A DNA stretch of 64,000 nucleotides, from contig NC_006039.1 in assembly GCF_000002515.2 (NCBI RefSeq), forward strand, positions 1,054,001 through 1,118,000. Direction: 5' to 3'. Position numbers and translations under genes: made by a program. Below are positions 1 through 9,092 of this stretch, piece by piece. A model generated the notes under the pieces. It saw only the letters and a program-made list of their open reading frames with translations, did not search any database and was not told where the DNA came from. This DNA is from Kluyveromyces lactis. Its lineage: Eukaryota > Ascomycota > Saccharomycetes > Saccharomycetales > Saccharomycetaceae. Numbering within the stretch: position 1 is the stretch's first letter; each line of letters opens with the position of its first letter.

Positions 1-18
1 AGGCGATCTGGCTTGTAA

Positions 19-1032
19 TCAAGCTGTCAATTCAGAGACTGGTGCCAAACCGGAACAGACTTTTTGCAAAAGTTCTTTTTCAGTTGAAGCCAAGTTGCTT
101 TGTTCTAAACTCTTTCTCACAATTTCGCTATTTTGCAGAAGTTGCTCTCTTTTGTCTTCTGCTTTTGTTAGTTTGGCAAAGTCCTTCTTTGTGTATGGCT
201 TGAGAATGTGGAAACTACCCTTGACGGATTGCTCAAGTTTTTCTAGATCCGGAGAAATTTGGATGTTTTTTGTCAACGGTTCCACCTGCAATTTCAAAAT
301 GGAAGCTGGCACGTATTCACCAAAGTTGTCTTTGTTCGCTGTCATACGCTTACTGACGTTCTTTCCATTAATTGTGACACCATCATTCAATGAACGATGC
401 ACAGGGAAGTCGGCGTCTTTTAGTGTTGAAACTGCATATCTGAATGTCCTTGCACTGAAAGTTGGAGCCAGAGCAGGTCTGTATCTTAGCAACGATAACG
501 GTGTTGGATCTTGTGGAACATATACAGCCGAGTTGTGAATATTTTGCACAACGTTTTCCGATCCCAAATTACTGGAAATTTTCAACCCTGGAACGGTTTT
601 ACGAGTTTTCCTTTCATCGCTTCTACGATTCTGTCTGGTACCCAAATTTTGAACTTTGCCTGAAATCTCACTATACTCATTAGTACCGGTAATCTTTGGT
701 GTCTGTCTTTTAGCCGTACCTGTTTGTACTACCGGGCCATTGGTTCCTCTAGTATCCGTTCTTTGTGTTCTTTCTCTAAAATTTTTACCACCACGGTCTT
801 GACCATTACGGACTTGTCTATTATCCCTGGGTTTATTTCCTCCGGATCTGTCATCAAATCTTGCTGTTTGTCTCTTATCTTCCCTCCCAGCTGACCTCAC
901 CTTTCTGTCAGATCTTGGTTTACGTGGTTCTCTTGCCTTGATAGGAACTTCCTTCACTCTTTGCAAAACTGATGCTAAAAAGTCCGGAGAGACAGAGCTA
1001 TAAGCCCTTTTAGAGAATGTAGAAGCTAGCAT
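19..1032 (-). CDS. RSM28: Mitochondrial small-ribosomal-subunit protein Rsm28-like
   Basis: The 337-residue protein opens with a short basic, hydroxylated leader ending near YSSVSPDFLASVLQRV, as expected for mitochondrial import. A long low-complexity stretch rich in Arg, Lys, Gln and Thr follows (about residues 30-150), then a more conserved C-terminal half. S. cerevisiae Rsm28 (361 aa) is a yeast-specific protein of the mitochondrial small ribosomal subunit linked to translation initiation. My call rests on the N-terminal resemblance and above all on position: TPT1, MZM1, IZH and PKH follow in the order expected if YDR490-494 and YOL100-102 are merged. The ATG lies at 1030-1032 and the stop is only 18 bases from the window edge. 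A CACGTGAT box sits about 210 bases upstream of the start. The family evolves quickly, so the identity is good but not certain. Confidence 0.75.
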   Translation of the reverse strand: MLASTFSKRAYSSVSPDFLASVLQRVKEVPIKAREPRKPRSDRKVRSAGREDKRQTARFDDRSGGNKPRDNRQVRNGQDRGGKNFRERTQRTDTRGTNGPVVQTGTAKRQTPKITGTNEYSEISGKVQNLGTRQNRRSDERKTRKTVPGLKISSNLGSENVVQNIHNSAVYVPQDPTPLSLLRYRPALAPTFSARTFRYAVSTLKDADFPVHRSLNDGVTINGKNVSKRMTANKDNFGEYVPASILKLQVEPLTKNIQISPDLEKLEQSVKGSFHILKPYTKKDFAKLTKAEDKREQLLQNSEIVRKSLEQSNLASTEKELLQKVCSGLAPVSELTA

Positions 1033-1442
1033 TATTAAGTAAATATATTAATGCTAGTCACACACTTAAACAGATCACAACTTGATATAGCGTTACCTGG
1101 TTTATTACAACCCTATACCTAAATATCTCCGTGATACCATAAGAACTAATCAAGTTCATCATACTGAAACGAGTTTCGCACTCTCATAGGTTTTATGAAA
1201 GATCAAAAATTTTCAAGGCGTTCAAAATGATAAAAACACACGTGATCTAAATTTCTTATGATGACAGAAGGAATACAACATTCGGTGGGTTCTGACGTTT
1301 TGATATGAACTTAATACAACGGCGAGTACATACAGCGATATGCCTCGTCTAAAAATTGATGTTGTCAGTGGAAAGTCTAAAACAAGTCAATTAATTATTA
1401 AGAGGTGATATATATATGTATAGATAAAGCGATCAAGTCGTT
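1033..1442. promoter_or_regulatory. RSM28 promoter / TPT1 3' region
   Basis: These 410 non-coding bases separate the TPT1 stop from the RSM28 start, both genes reading leftward. The only recognisable site is CACGTGAT at 1239-1246, a Cbf1-type E-box. I see no RNA gene or repeat. Confidence 0.5.
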
Positions 1443-2153
1443 TCAGATAATCTCGATTGGAACTTTCATCTCTGTAGCCAACTTTTTTAGCTGTTGAAGT
1501 TGTTCACTAGATGCTGCAGATCTGCCTTTCCGTACTTGGATGAAATCAATAAATTTCAACGGTATGTCCTGAGAAGTTAGGTAAACATTATTTAATGATT
1601 TCACAAGGTTGAGGCTGTCTAGCATTTCCTGGATCCTTTTGATATGGATGTAAACGTTACTAGAACTTCTCATTCCACTGATGACATCCGTATCTTTTCC
1701 AGTAATGCCGGGAGACAAATGAACATGGTTCCGTGACATTTTTTTGATGAAACCTGAGTGAAGAATTGAAATGCAGTTTGATACGTTGGTGCCATGAACC
1801 AATTTACTTGATAGTTGTTCTATGTTGGTAATTGGTTTTAAAACGTGTTGCGATGGAGCAATTTGCTTCAATGTATGTCCTTGTGTTGCACAGACGTACA
1901 TTATCCCTGTATTCGGATCAGTTTTGATATGAAATCGTTGCTTGTCATTACTAGCAACAATATGCTGTATTTCTGTTGACGTTGCTTTCAAGCTTTTGAG
2001 TCTGTTATGCTGCAGTATTCTATCCAATGCAATGTAACCATCAGAATCTATAGGCAAGTTTTCCTTCACAGCACCATGTCTCAGCAAATAAGCCAATGCT
2101 TTCGAAATTTTCACACTTCTGTCCTTAGGTTCCTGCGAATGCGAGGTGTTCAT
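1443..2153 (-). CDS. TPT1: tRNA 2'-phosphotransferase (Tpt1/KptA family)
   Basis: Tpt1 removes the splice-junction 2'-phosphate left on tRNA after ligation, passing it to NAD+ to give ADP-ribose 1'',2''-cyclic phosphate. The 236-residue protein (S. cerevisiae 230) carries the family signature: YLLRHG near the N-terminus (R25, H26), the second conserved arginine in QRFHIK (R73), VHGTN (H120) and a basic RNHVHLS segment (R141 to S147). These match the Arg-His-Arg-Arg active-site set known for KptA/Tpt1. The family is usually essential in yeast. The start ATG is at 2151-2153. It sits between RSM28 and MZM1, where YOL102C falls when the two S. cerevisiae sister regions are merged. Confidence 0.96.
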   Translation of the reverse strand: MNTSHSQEPKDRSVKISKALAYLLRHGAVKENLPIDSDGYIALDRILQHNRLKSLKATSTEIQHIVASNDKQRFHIKTDPNTGIMYVCATQGHTLKQIAPSQHVLKPITNIEQLSSKLVHGTNVSNCISILHSGFIKKMSRNHVHLSPGITGKDTDVISGMRSSSNVYIHIKRIQEMLDSLNLVKSLNNVYLTSQDIPLKFIDFIQVRKGRSAASSEQLQQLKKLATEMKVPIEII

Positions 2154-2702
2154 AATGGTTCAGTTAAATCGAGCTTAGCACTTTCTGTTTTCCCCAATAG
2201 CTTTGACCATGTCGTTCTCTATCGGTCATACATAACTAATGGAATGAAATATATATGACAACGAAAAAATAATTGGATGGAACCTAATATGAGTCAGATG
2301 ACACACACGAACGTATATATAGATGTAAACTTAGGAATTACAATGTGCACTGTAGGCACCGTACGTAAACGCCTTGAAGTTGCATAGTAAAAATGATAAA
2401 ATAGAGTTTGATTAAATAATAGAGACCGTTGACCAACATAATTCGTTATGTACATGATAAAGTTCCCATATTTGGTTCACGAAACCTGACGGGGAAGGAA
2501 AAGAAAAAGAAGATGTAAATTAATGATTGTGTATAAGCAAAATACTGTAACAGAATGCGCCATATCAGGGACTGCAAAACGCATCTGGGGTCAAAGACAC
2601 CAGAGTTAGTAGTCGAGTAATAGAGTCCCTTCAGAAAGGACGAAATCAGGGGAAAGACAGGTCATCAATCTGCCTCATAATTTGCTATTCTGTTCCAGCT
2701 GC
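2154..2702. promoter_or_regulatory. TPT1 promoter / MZM1 3' region
   Basis: This 549-base spacer lies between MZM1 (stop) and TPT1 (start), both leftward. A TATATATA-like stretch near 2313 could be the TPT1 TATA element. The ORF at 2007-2258 on the other strand overlaps TPT1 and looks like a shadow. Nothing else stands out. Confidence 0.4.
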
Positions 2703-3050
2703 CTATTTGTACAAGCCAGCACCACCACCACAACAACCGCCACCTTGGGCCGCCAGTGTCTTTTTAGTAGTCTTGATAGTTTCGTTGTCACCCAATTCAG
2801 TGTCCTTATGGATGTTCAAGTGATATTTGTCATCCTTAGTCCTCTTACCTTGAACGACATTTTGTCTTAGAAACTGTGCAACATCGTTCATAAGCTTGAT
2901 CTGTTGATCAGGTGGAAGCTCTGGATTTGGTGGATTGACCATGCTTTCTCTCATCTGTTGTCTTGCTGCCATTAGCATGCGCAAGTCTCCTTTAAAAGCA
3001 ACGCGGGCGGCTCTCAACCCGTTTCTGTAAGCTCCGAGCGCTTGAGACAT
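2703..3050 (-). CDS. MZM1: Mitochondrial complex III assembly factor Mzm1 (LYR-type)
   Basis: The 115-residue matrix protein belongs to the LYR-like family. S. cerevisiae Mzm1 (123 aa) binds and stabilises the Rieske Fe-S protein Rip1 before insertion into the bc1 complex. The N-terminal AYRNGLRAARVAFKGD helix corresponds to the LYR-motif region, and the block YHLNIHKDTELGDNETI (about residues 82-98) is almost identical to S. cerevisiae. The C-terminus differs: it ends in a Gly/Cys-rich tail (CCGGGAGLYK) rather than the Lys-rich tail I recall for S. cerevisiae. The ATG is at 3048-3050. Its place between TPT1 and IZH is the ancestral YDR493W position. Confidence 0.92.
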   Translation of the reverse strand: MSQALGAYRNGLRAARVAFKGDLRMLMAARQQMRESMVNPPNPELPPDQQIKLMNDVAQFLRQNVVQGKRTKDDKYHLNIHKDTELGDNETIKTTKKTLAAQGGGCCGGGAGLYK

Positions 3051-3426
3051 CTCGTGTTTAATATATAAGGATCTAGGTGACTTAGTTTGAAGCTTTACTA
3101 TACGGTTTTCTTTGTCTTATGAGACTCTTCTCTGTCTAGTTATCACAGTTGATATTCGCCATTCTCATTTATATATATATTTTTTTTTGTTCATATTGAA
3201 GAAAAAAGAAAACTGCATAATATAGTAAACTGTCGCCAGAGAATGTTACAAACGACGGAACCAACAATCAGCCGAGTGTAGCAACATCTGCGGTACTTGA
3301 TGGATTGTCCCATTAAGGTTACTTTCTAATGCTTGCGCGTGTGTCTGTATTTATGTATGAGTTCATGTGTAAATTTCTTGTAAGAAGAATGGTAAGATAT
3401 ATGAGATAAAGTATTGGCATATCTCT
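3051..3426. promoter_or_regulatory. MZM1 promoter / IZH 3' region
   Basis: This 376-base spacer lies between the IZH stop and the MZM1 start. It contains a TATATATA/poly(T) tract at about 3173-3189, probably promoter sequence for MZM1. I see no other feature. Confidence 0.4.
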
Positions 3427-4374
3427 TCATCTTATGAAGACAAAGCTCGAGTGATGCATACCAGTATGCATGAAAACATAAGATCCGAGGATGGCTCTGA
3501 AATGACAGATGGAGCCTAAAACCACCATTATATGAAATATTTGATGTGAGTGTCCGACGAAATCAAATTTCCCAGGCGCTAACACTTCTGGGAACCTGAA
3601 CCCGTAAATCACTGCACCGGCAATATAGAACATCGCTTCTAACAAAACATACTTCAATTGAACTCTGCGAATGGCCTCATATGCACCAAATTTCCAAAAC
3701 CCAGTAACAATTGGAACTATCCCACTCAAACCGAATGTCACGTAAAACATTGCTCTGAAGGGTCTAAAAGTCTTTGAGTTAAATTTGTCGTGTAGTGCAA
3801 ACACAGTGCAGATAGTTCCCAGAATAACGGTGAATACGGTGAAACATTTGAAATGGAAAATGTGGTCGTGGAATCCATAGTATAACAATGAGATAATGGA
3901 ACACGTAATCATAATAATGATTCCCATGTAGTCCACTTTAGACCAGATATGACAATGCGATTCGGAGTGCTGCTTTAAGCAATGGAAAAAGCTGCTGCAT
4001 CCTAAGCACAGCACCGAACCCAATAGGAAGAAATGGATCATAACACTTTGCATCATAGTAGAGTTTGGAAATTGAGGGACGAGAAACATATCTGCTAATC
4101 CAACAAGGAGCACCAAATACGTAATAGTCGGGACCAAATGAGAGTAAATGTTTATCGATTCATTATGGAATAAGAATAACGATTTGACACATTCCTTTAC
4201 ACTTTTAGTTTCACGGATATACCCTGTAATAATCTTATCATTGTCTTGTTGCCATTCAGGAAGTTCACTATATCTGTATAACCTTTTTATCGTGCTTGAA
4301 ATTGCAACAGGAGTTAACTGCTCTAATTTTTCAGAAATAGATCTCCTGTGTCTGATAGTCGTAGTAGCACTCAT
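3427..4374 (-). CDS. IZH: PAQR/IZH-family seven-helix membrane protein
   Basis: This 315-residue protein is the single pre-duplication counterpart of the S. cerevisiae pair IZH1 (YDR492W) and IZH4 (YOL101C). Family members are adiponectin-receptor-like membrane proteins affecting zinc and sterol homeostasis. About seven hydrophobic segments are visible. The PAQR metal-site motifs are present: SSFFHCLKQHSESH, where the first His follows the second helix, and the C-terminal HSHQIFHIMVV. The ORF can be extended upstream only through a GTG codon; the first ATG, giving MSATTTIRHRR, is at 4372-4374 and matches the family N-terminus. I looked upstream for the Zap1 zinc-response element ACCTTNAAGGT and did not find a full copy. 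Confidence 0.93.
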   Translation of the reverse strand: MSATTTIRHRRSISEKLEQLTPVAISSTIKRLYRYSELPEWQQDNDKIITGYIRETKSVKECVKSLFLFHNESINIYSHLVPTITYLVLLVGLADMFLVPQFPNSTMMQSVMIHFFLLGSVLCLGCSSFFHCLKQHSESHCHIWSKVDYMGIIIMITCSIISLLYYGFHDHIFHFKCFTVFTVILGTICTVFALHDKFNSKTFRPFRAMFYVTFGLSGIVPIVTGFWKFGAYEAIRRVQLKYVLLEAMFYIAGAVIYGFRFPEVLAPGKFDFVGHSHQIFHIMVVLGSICHFRAILGSYVFMHTGMHHSSFVFIR

Positions 4375-4740
4375 ACTTGTCTTCACACAATTAATATATC
4401 ACTGGTTGTTGGCAGCACTATGTATACATAAACTTCCCGCAACCTTAGAGTCTTTGTTTTTACTGAAGAATAATAAAATTGTCTCAAATCCAGCTCATCT
4501 CATCTCATGATATTTATTTAAGGTGCGAAAACTTCATTTTTCAACAGTTTTCATTTTATTAACCGTTAAGTTTCTTAAAAAATGCATATAAATACGTACT
4601 ACCGAGAGGGCATTATACGAAAATCCTAACAGTAGTAACCACTAATCCTACTCTTGATAATCACCTTCACGACTATGATCCTTTTTTTTTTTCACACTCA
4701 AAGTTTTCTTGTACCTGAGTCTATTGATGTGTCTATGAAT
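4375..4740. promoter_or_regulatory. IZH promoter region
   Basis: This 366-base spacer lies upstream of IZH and downstream of the orphan ORF. It has an oligo(T) run near 4682 and short repeated CTCATCTCAT at about 4496-4505. No full zinc-response element is visible. Confidence 0.35.
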
Positions 4741-5361
4741 TTATATTAGTTCAAGTAATCTCAACACATTTGTTGAGCCCTTGCACTTTCGATTGTACAG
4801 CAAAGATTGATTCTTATGATCATCTCCATTTTTACAACCGGTTGGTTGAAGTACTTTCGTAGTAGTTAGTTTCATGGAACGATTCTGCCTTGTAGATACT
4901 TCACTGCTTTTATAACTATTTGCAAAAGTCTCGTTTTTATGTCCCTTTATCTTGTGCCAAAATCTTTTGAATTTGGTCCTCCGATGATTAAAATTGTCAT
5001 TCAGAGAATCGTCACTATTGTGATAATATTTCTTAAAATCTCTGTATTTGTAAGTAGATGACTGCTTGTAGTCATCCAAGAGATTACCTCTACAAGGAGG
5101 GACCTTCCACGCCATTGATGAGATATCCGGAGTCAATGGTGAAATTGGTGAATTTATAGGACTGGATTTATACCTGTTCACCTTTAACAAGGAATCGAGT
5201 ACAAAACTATCCGTGCACCATTCCTTTAAGTTATCAGGTGAAAGGTCTTTGAACCCCTGTGATTTGCTCCATTTCTTCAATTTGCTCTTGAATTTGATCC
5301 CATGGACGTATGCCTCTAAATCTGGCAACATGAAGACATTGTAAGAGGTTGCGTGTGCCAT
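4741..5361 (-). CDS. Uncharacterised basic protein
   Basis: I do not recognise this 206-residue ORF. The first ATG (5359-5361) gives MAHATSYNVFMLPDLEAY; a longer reading would need a TTG start. The N-terminal third looks structured, with a Lys-rich helix (GIKFKSKLKKWSKSQGF) followed by DLSPDNLKEW. The middle has SP-rich motifs (SSPINSPISPLTPD) typical of proline-directed phosphorylation sites. The rest is basic and rich in Ser, Asn and Lys, like a disordered, possibly nucleic-acid- or membrane-binding tail. S. cerevisiae has no convincing gene at this place between IZH and PKH; YDR491C is classed as dubious. Length, an ATG and the shared promoter with PKH favour a real, fast-evolving gene. 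Confidence 0.6.
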   Translation of the reverse strand: MAHATSYNVFMLPDLEAYVHGIKFKSKLKKWSKSQGFKDLSPDNLKEWCTDSFVLDSLLKVNRYKSSPINSPISPLTPDISSMAWKVPPCRGNLLDDYKQSSTYKYRDFKKYYHNSDDSLNDNFNHRRTKFKRFWHKIKGHKNETFANSYKSSEVSTRQNRSMKLTTTKVLQPTGCKNGDDHKNQSLLYNRKCKGSTNVLRLLELI

Positions 5362-6166
5362 TTTTTTATGAGTATTTGGAGACTGTATATGATGATATTC
5401 AATTGGAACTGGCAAGAATAACAAAAGATTTCTGTCTTGTAATTATTTATAATAGTATATTTCTTATGTTATGCTCGATGGATCCCAGAGATAATGTCAT
5501 TTATAAATGCTTGACATGCAAGTATATTCAATGACACATATGACGAACAATAACATCATCGTTAATTACTTTGTGTTCGGAAAGTAACTTGCTCGACGAT
5601 CCTAGCGCTAGGTGTCGACATTCTCTGCATCTAGACGACAAGAAGCGAAAACAAACATCCACTTGTGCTTCACATGACAGTTGAAGCTCCACACATGACG
5701 AGAGTTTACGGATATACGTCCGTATTGAGACGCAAATATATATCACGTGACCACTAGATGTTACTTTAATAAATATGAACATTTGGAATTTACTTAACAT
5801 TAACATTCAAAGCAAGAGAAAATACGTGGAGAAGAAGAGAGGAAAGAAAGAACGACAATCAAGTCTAGAAGCAATTGTGATAGATATACCCATTAGTGAA
5901 TAAGGTATTGAGTTGCTAGGAATATTAAAATCCCCTGATTTTTGAATCGTCCTTTTTTTTGTCTGGCTTGTCTTCTTTTAGCAATTGAAGTTCTTCATAT
6001 TTTAAGGTTTGATGGTTGAAGCATCTCCTTTTTTTGCATTGTAAACATACCCTTAAGCGAATATCAACTAACAGCGTTTTGGTATCAAATATTTCTTTGT
6101 TCAATATCGAAATTTGTTGCTTTGCATTTGTACTGATAAAAATACCATTCTAAGAGTTTCATCAAT
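5362..6166. promoter_or_regulatory. Divergent promoter region, orphan ORF / PKH
   Basis: The 805 bases between the divergent orphan gene and PKH contain a palindromic ATCACGTGA (5742-5750), a Cbf1-type site that also resembles centromere element CDEI, though no CDEIII is near. An ATG at 6012 starts the last upstream reading frame before PKH. The 92-codon leftward ORF (5528-5806) has no credible protein features. Confidence 0.45.
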
Positions 6167-8944
6167 ATGTCTTCTGAAGATTCTTTTAACAAACCCATTA
6201 TACCTACGTCAGGATCTGCCAGATCTGTTATGCATAGACCAACGCCACCTCCAATTCCGATGGAACTATCACATCCTCCTCTACCCACTATCAGAACGAC
6301 AGATGATTTATCTAACCTCTCAGAAATGAAGCCATTTGGGAAGCCGAATCCTCCTGTTTTAACTAAAGCATTAACAGACGTTGACAATTTTATCTCTTTG
6401 GATCCGAAGTATTTGAACAGAAGAAACGACTCTCTGTCTTCAGTCGAAACAATTGATTCCACGCGAGATGATAACATTTCAATACCTAAGGAATTACCCA
6501 TTAGCGAATCAATGCAGCGTAGGCAGAAGGAATGGGCAGATCGTGGTGCTGCAATGATAGTGAAGGATGTTCCGGATAAGCAAACAGGGAAAATCACAAA
6601 GCAAGTCATCAAAAAGGGGATTAATGATTTCAAATTTGGAGAAACGTTAGGTGATGGATCTTATTCAACAGTGCTGCTTGCAACTTCAATTGAAAGTAAT
6701 AAAAAATATGCGGTCAAAATTTTGAATAAAGAATACCTCATCAAACAGAAAAAGGTAAAATACGTTAATATTGAAAAGAATACCTTGCAGAGGTTGAAGA
6801 ATACCAAAGGAATCATCTCTTTATATTTTACCTTCCAGGATGAATCCTCTCTATACTTTTTGTTGGAATATGCACCAAATGGCGATTTATTATCTCTTAT
6901 GAGAAAGCATGGTTCAGTCAATGAAAAATGTACACAGTACTATGCAGCACAAATAATCGATGCATTAGGTTTCATGCATGACAAGGGAGTTATACATAGA
7001 GACTTGAAACCAGAAAATATCTTGTTAGACGTTGATATGAAAGTCAAGTTAACTGATTTTGGTACTGCAAGGCTTCTAGATAGTACTTCGGAGGATGACC
7101 TTAAGTACGATCTGTTGACAAGATCTAACTCCTTTGTTGGCACAGCAGAATATGTATCACCAGAATTGTTGAATGATAACTACGTTGATTTTAGGTGTGA
7201 CATTTGGGCATTTGGTTGCATTCTTTTCCAAATGATAGCCGGGAAACCGCCATTTAAGGCGAACAATGAATATTTGACATTCCAGAAGGTAATGAAAGTT
7301 CAATTTGCTTTTACCGCTGGCTTCCCAATGACTGTGAGAGATTTGGTGAAAAATATTCTAATTAAAAACCCAGAAAGAAGATTGCTGATCAATCAAATTA
7401 AAGCTCACCAGTTTTTCGCCGATGTAAACTTCGGTAACGGCTCAGTTTGGGATAAAGACCCCCCAGAACTTGGTCCATACAAGGTTTCCGCCCGTGCTTT
7501 GCAATCCTCGGTACCGAAGGTGGCCTCGTCTCCGGCTATTAATCCAATTCATGAACCTGTTCGACAAAGCTCAGTATCACCGAAGATAACCCCTAAAAAC
7601 ACGACAACAGCACAAAGGCCAAATGGTGACACGACATCCACCACAACAAAACGTGAGTTAGACCCTAGAACACAGCGGATTTTGAATAATGTTAAAAAAG
7701 AAATTTCTCAGCGGAACCACAGACGGGCTGCCCTTAAACCATCACAACAATACTCCGGCTCTCCAAGCCAAGGTGATATCACTCCTAATCCTGCAACAGC
7801 AGCAGCAGCAGCTCTTCAGCAAATTAAGCAACCATTAAATGAAACGACAGCAAAATCTTCAACTTCTTCTGCGGGTTCTGGAAGAAGTCAAAGGAAACCT
7901 AGTGGCTCCAACCGCAGTGCAAGTACAAATTCATCATCATCCAAGTCTGCTCCTCCTTCATCGTCTTCTAATATCAGAAAAATATCGTCCGATTTATCTC
8001 CAATGAGTAAATTAGATATAATGTGGTCGTACTACTTAAAAAATATACAAGAACGTGTGATAAAGATGGGGGAGATCAATGTTACCACGCTCAAAAACCA
8101 AAGTCTTGAAGCGAAGATTAGCAAGTCAAAGCTCTCCCTCTTAGATGCAGACGGAAGGGTGCAGAAAAAAAATACTCTACTGACTCAAGTTGTTAGAGGA
8201 GGCGGAAATGTAACTGGCTTTCGTCAAGAGAACTCAAACTTGGTTGAGCATGACTTTTATAGTGAGTATCTGATTGATCCTGAAAATGTTGAAGCGAGCT
8301 ATCGTAAGCAATCTGGCGCAGATGAGGCTTCGCATGAGGGTATGTCAAAATTGAAACATTTCTTTTCAAAGGCACCTGATGCACCTGCAGAATTTATCGC
8401 ACAATCAGAATATATTAAAAGAATGTGTGTAATAACGACATTCGGAAGGTGCCTTTTATTTGCTAGAAAAAACAAAATTAATCAAAATTCAAACCTTTTC
8501 TATGATCTAGAATATGAGATAGATTTGTCACAGTTAGGTGTTCGCATAAAGGAGGTTGTACCAGAGAAGAAGACAAGTTCGAAAGATATCTTCGTTGTAC
8601 AGACGCCATTCAAAACATTTGTATTTCAAACGGACGAATCAGATACCCTGGTATGGTTGCATTCCCTAACTTCAGCGATTAAAAGCAAAAATGAAAGATT
8701 CACTAATAATGAAACATCAATCAATCCCATTGCTAACAAAGCGGCATTACTAGCTGAGCAGGAAGCCGAAACACAACTTAATGGGTATAAAACTACAAAA
8801 ACTCCTTTCCTCACTAAAAGAAGGTCCAGTTTTACCTCACAGAGACAAAAACAAAACAATAACGGGAAGCTGGGTACAAGACCAATATCAAGTGGATCTA
8901 GAATGCTTTCCCGGAGCGAGCAAATCTTTAGAACAAACAAATGA
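6167..8944 (+). CDS. PKH: PDK1-like protein kinase (Pkh1/Pkh2 ortholog)
   Basis: This 925-residue AGC kinase is the single counterpart of the duplicate pair PKH1 (766 aa) and PKH2 (1081 aa). These kinases answer to sphingoid bases, phosphorylate the activation loops of Ypk1, Pkc1 and Sch9, and act at eisosomes. The kinase domain spans about residues 155-417. It has the glycine loop GDGSYS (162-167), catalytic lysine K184 in AVKIL, HRDLKPEN (D279), DFG (D297) and the PDK1-type activation segment SNSFVGTAEYVSPE (320-333). A Ser/Thr/Gln-rich linker follows, then a PH-like fold at about 742-840 (starting near EYIKRMCVIT), as in animal PDK1. EIS1, whose S. cerevisiae counterpart is an eisosome component, lies a few kilobases away, but that link is historical, not regulatory. 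Confidence 0.96.
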   Translation: MSSEDSFNKPIIPTSGSARSVMHRPTPPPIPMELSHPPLPTIRTTDDLSNLSEMKPFGKPNPPVLTKALTDVDNFISLDPKYLNRRNDSLSSVETIDSTRDDNISIPKELPISESMQRRQKEWADRGAAMIVKDVPDKQTGKITKQVIKKGINDFKFGETLGDGSYSTVLLATSIESNKKYAVKILNKEYLIKQKKVKYVNIEKNTLQRLKNTKGIISLYFTFQDESSLYFLLEYAPNGDLLSLMRKHGSVNEKCTQYYAAQIIDALGFMHDKGVIHRDLKPENILLDVDMKVKLTDFGTARLLDSTSEDDLKYDLLTRSNSFVGTAEYVSPELLNDNYVDFRCDIWAFGCILFQMIAGKPPFKANNEYLTFQKVMKVQFAFTAGFPMTVRDLVKNILIKNPERRLLINQIKAHQFFADVNFGNGSVWDKDPPELGPYKVSARALQSSVPKVASSPAINPIHEPVRQSSVSPKITPKNTTTAQRPNGDTTSTTTKRELDPRTQRILNNVKKEISQRNHRRAALKPSQQYSGSPSQGDITPNPATAAAAALQQIKQPLNETTAKSSTSSAGSGRSQRKPSGSNRSASTNSSSSKSAPPSSSSNIRKISSDLSPMSKLDIMWSYYLKNIQERVIKMGEINVTTLKNQSLEAKISKSKLSLLDADGRVQKKNTLLTQVVRGGGNVTGFRQENSNLVEHDFYSEYLIDPENVEASYRKQSGADEASHEGMSKLKHFFSKAPDAPAEFIAQSEYIKRMCVITTFGRCLLFARKNKINQNSNLFYDLEYEIDLSQLGVRIKEVVPEKKTSSKDIFVVQTPFKTFVFQTDESDTLVWLHSLTSAIKSKNERFTNNETSINPIANKAALLAEQEAETQLNGYKTTKTPFLTKRRSSFTSQRQKQNNNGKLGTRPISSGSRMLSRSEQIFRTNK

Positions 8945-9092
8945 TCAAAATTCTAGTAAGAGTCATAGCTCAATGCTCTAGAGAAGTTTGATGGGCACTT
9001 TCTAAATGTACGGTACTCTGAACTGCATTTGCTGATTGAAATTACAATGGATATCTGTATACGTTTATATATTGAAAAAGTACTAGAATTAT

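Noticed and set aside
5528-5806. 92-codon leftward ORF in the PKH promoter
   Set aside because: Random-looking sequence; it spans the CACGTG promoter site and has no family resemblance.
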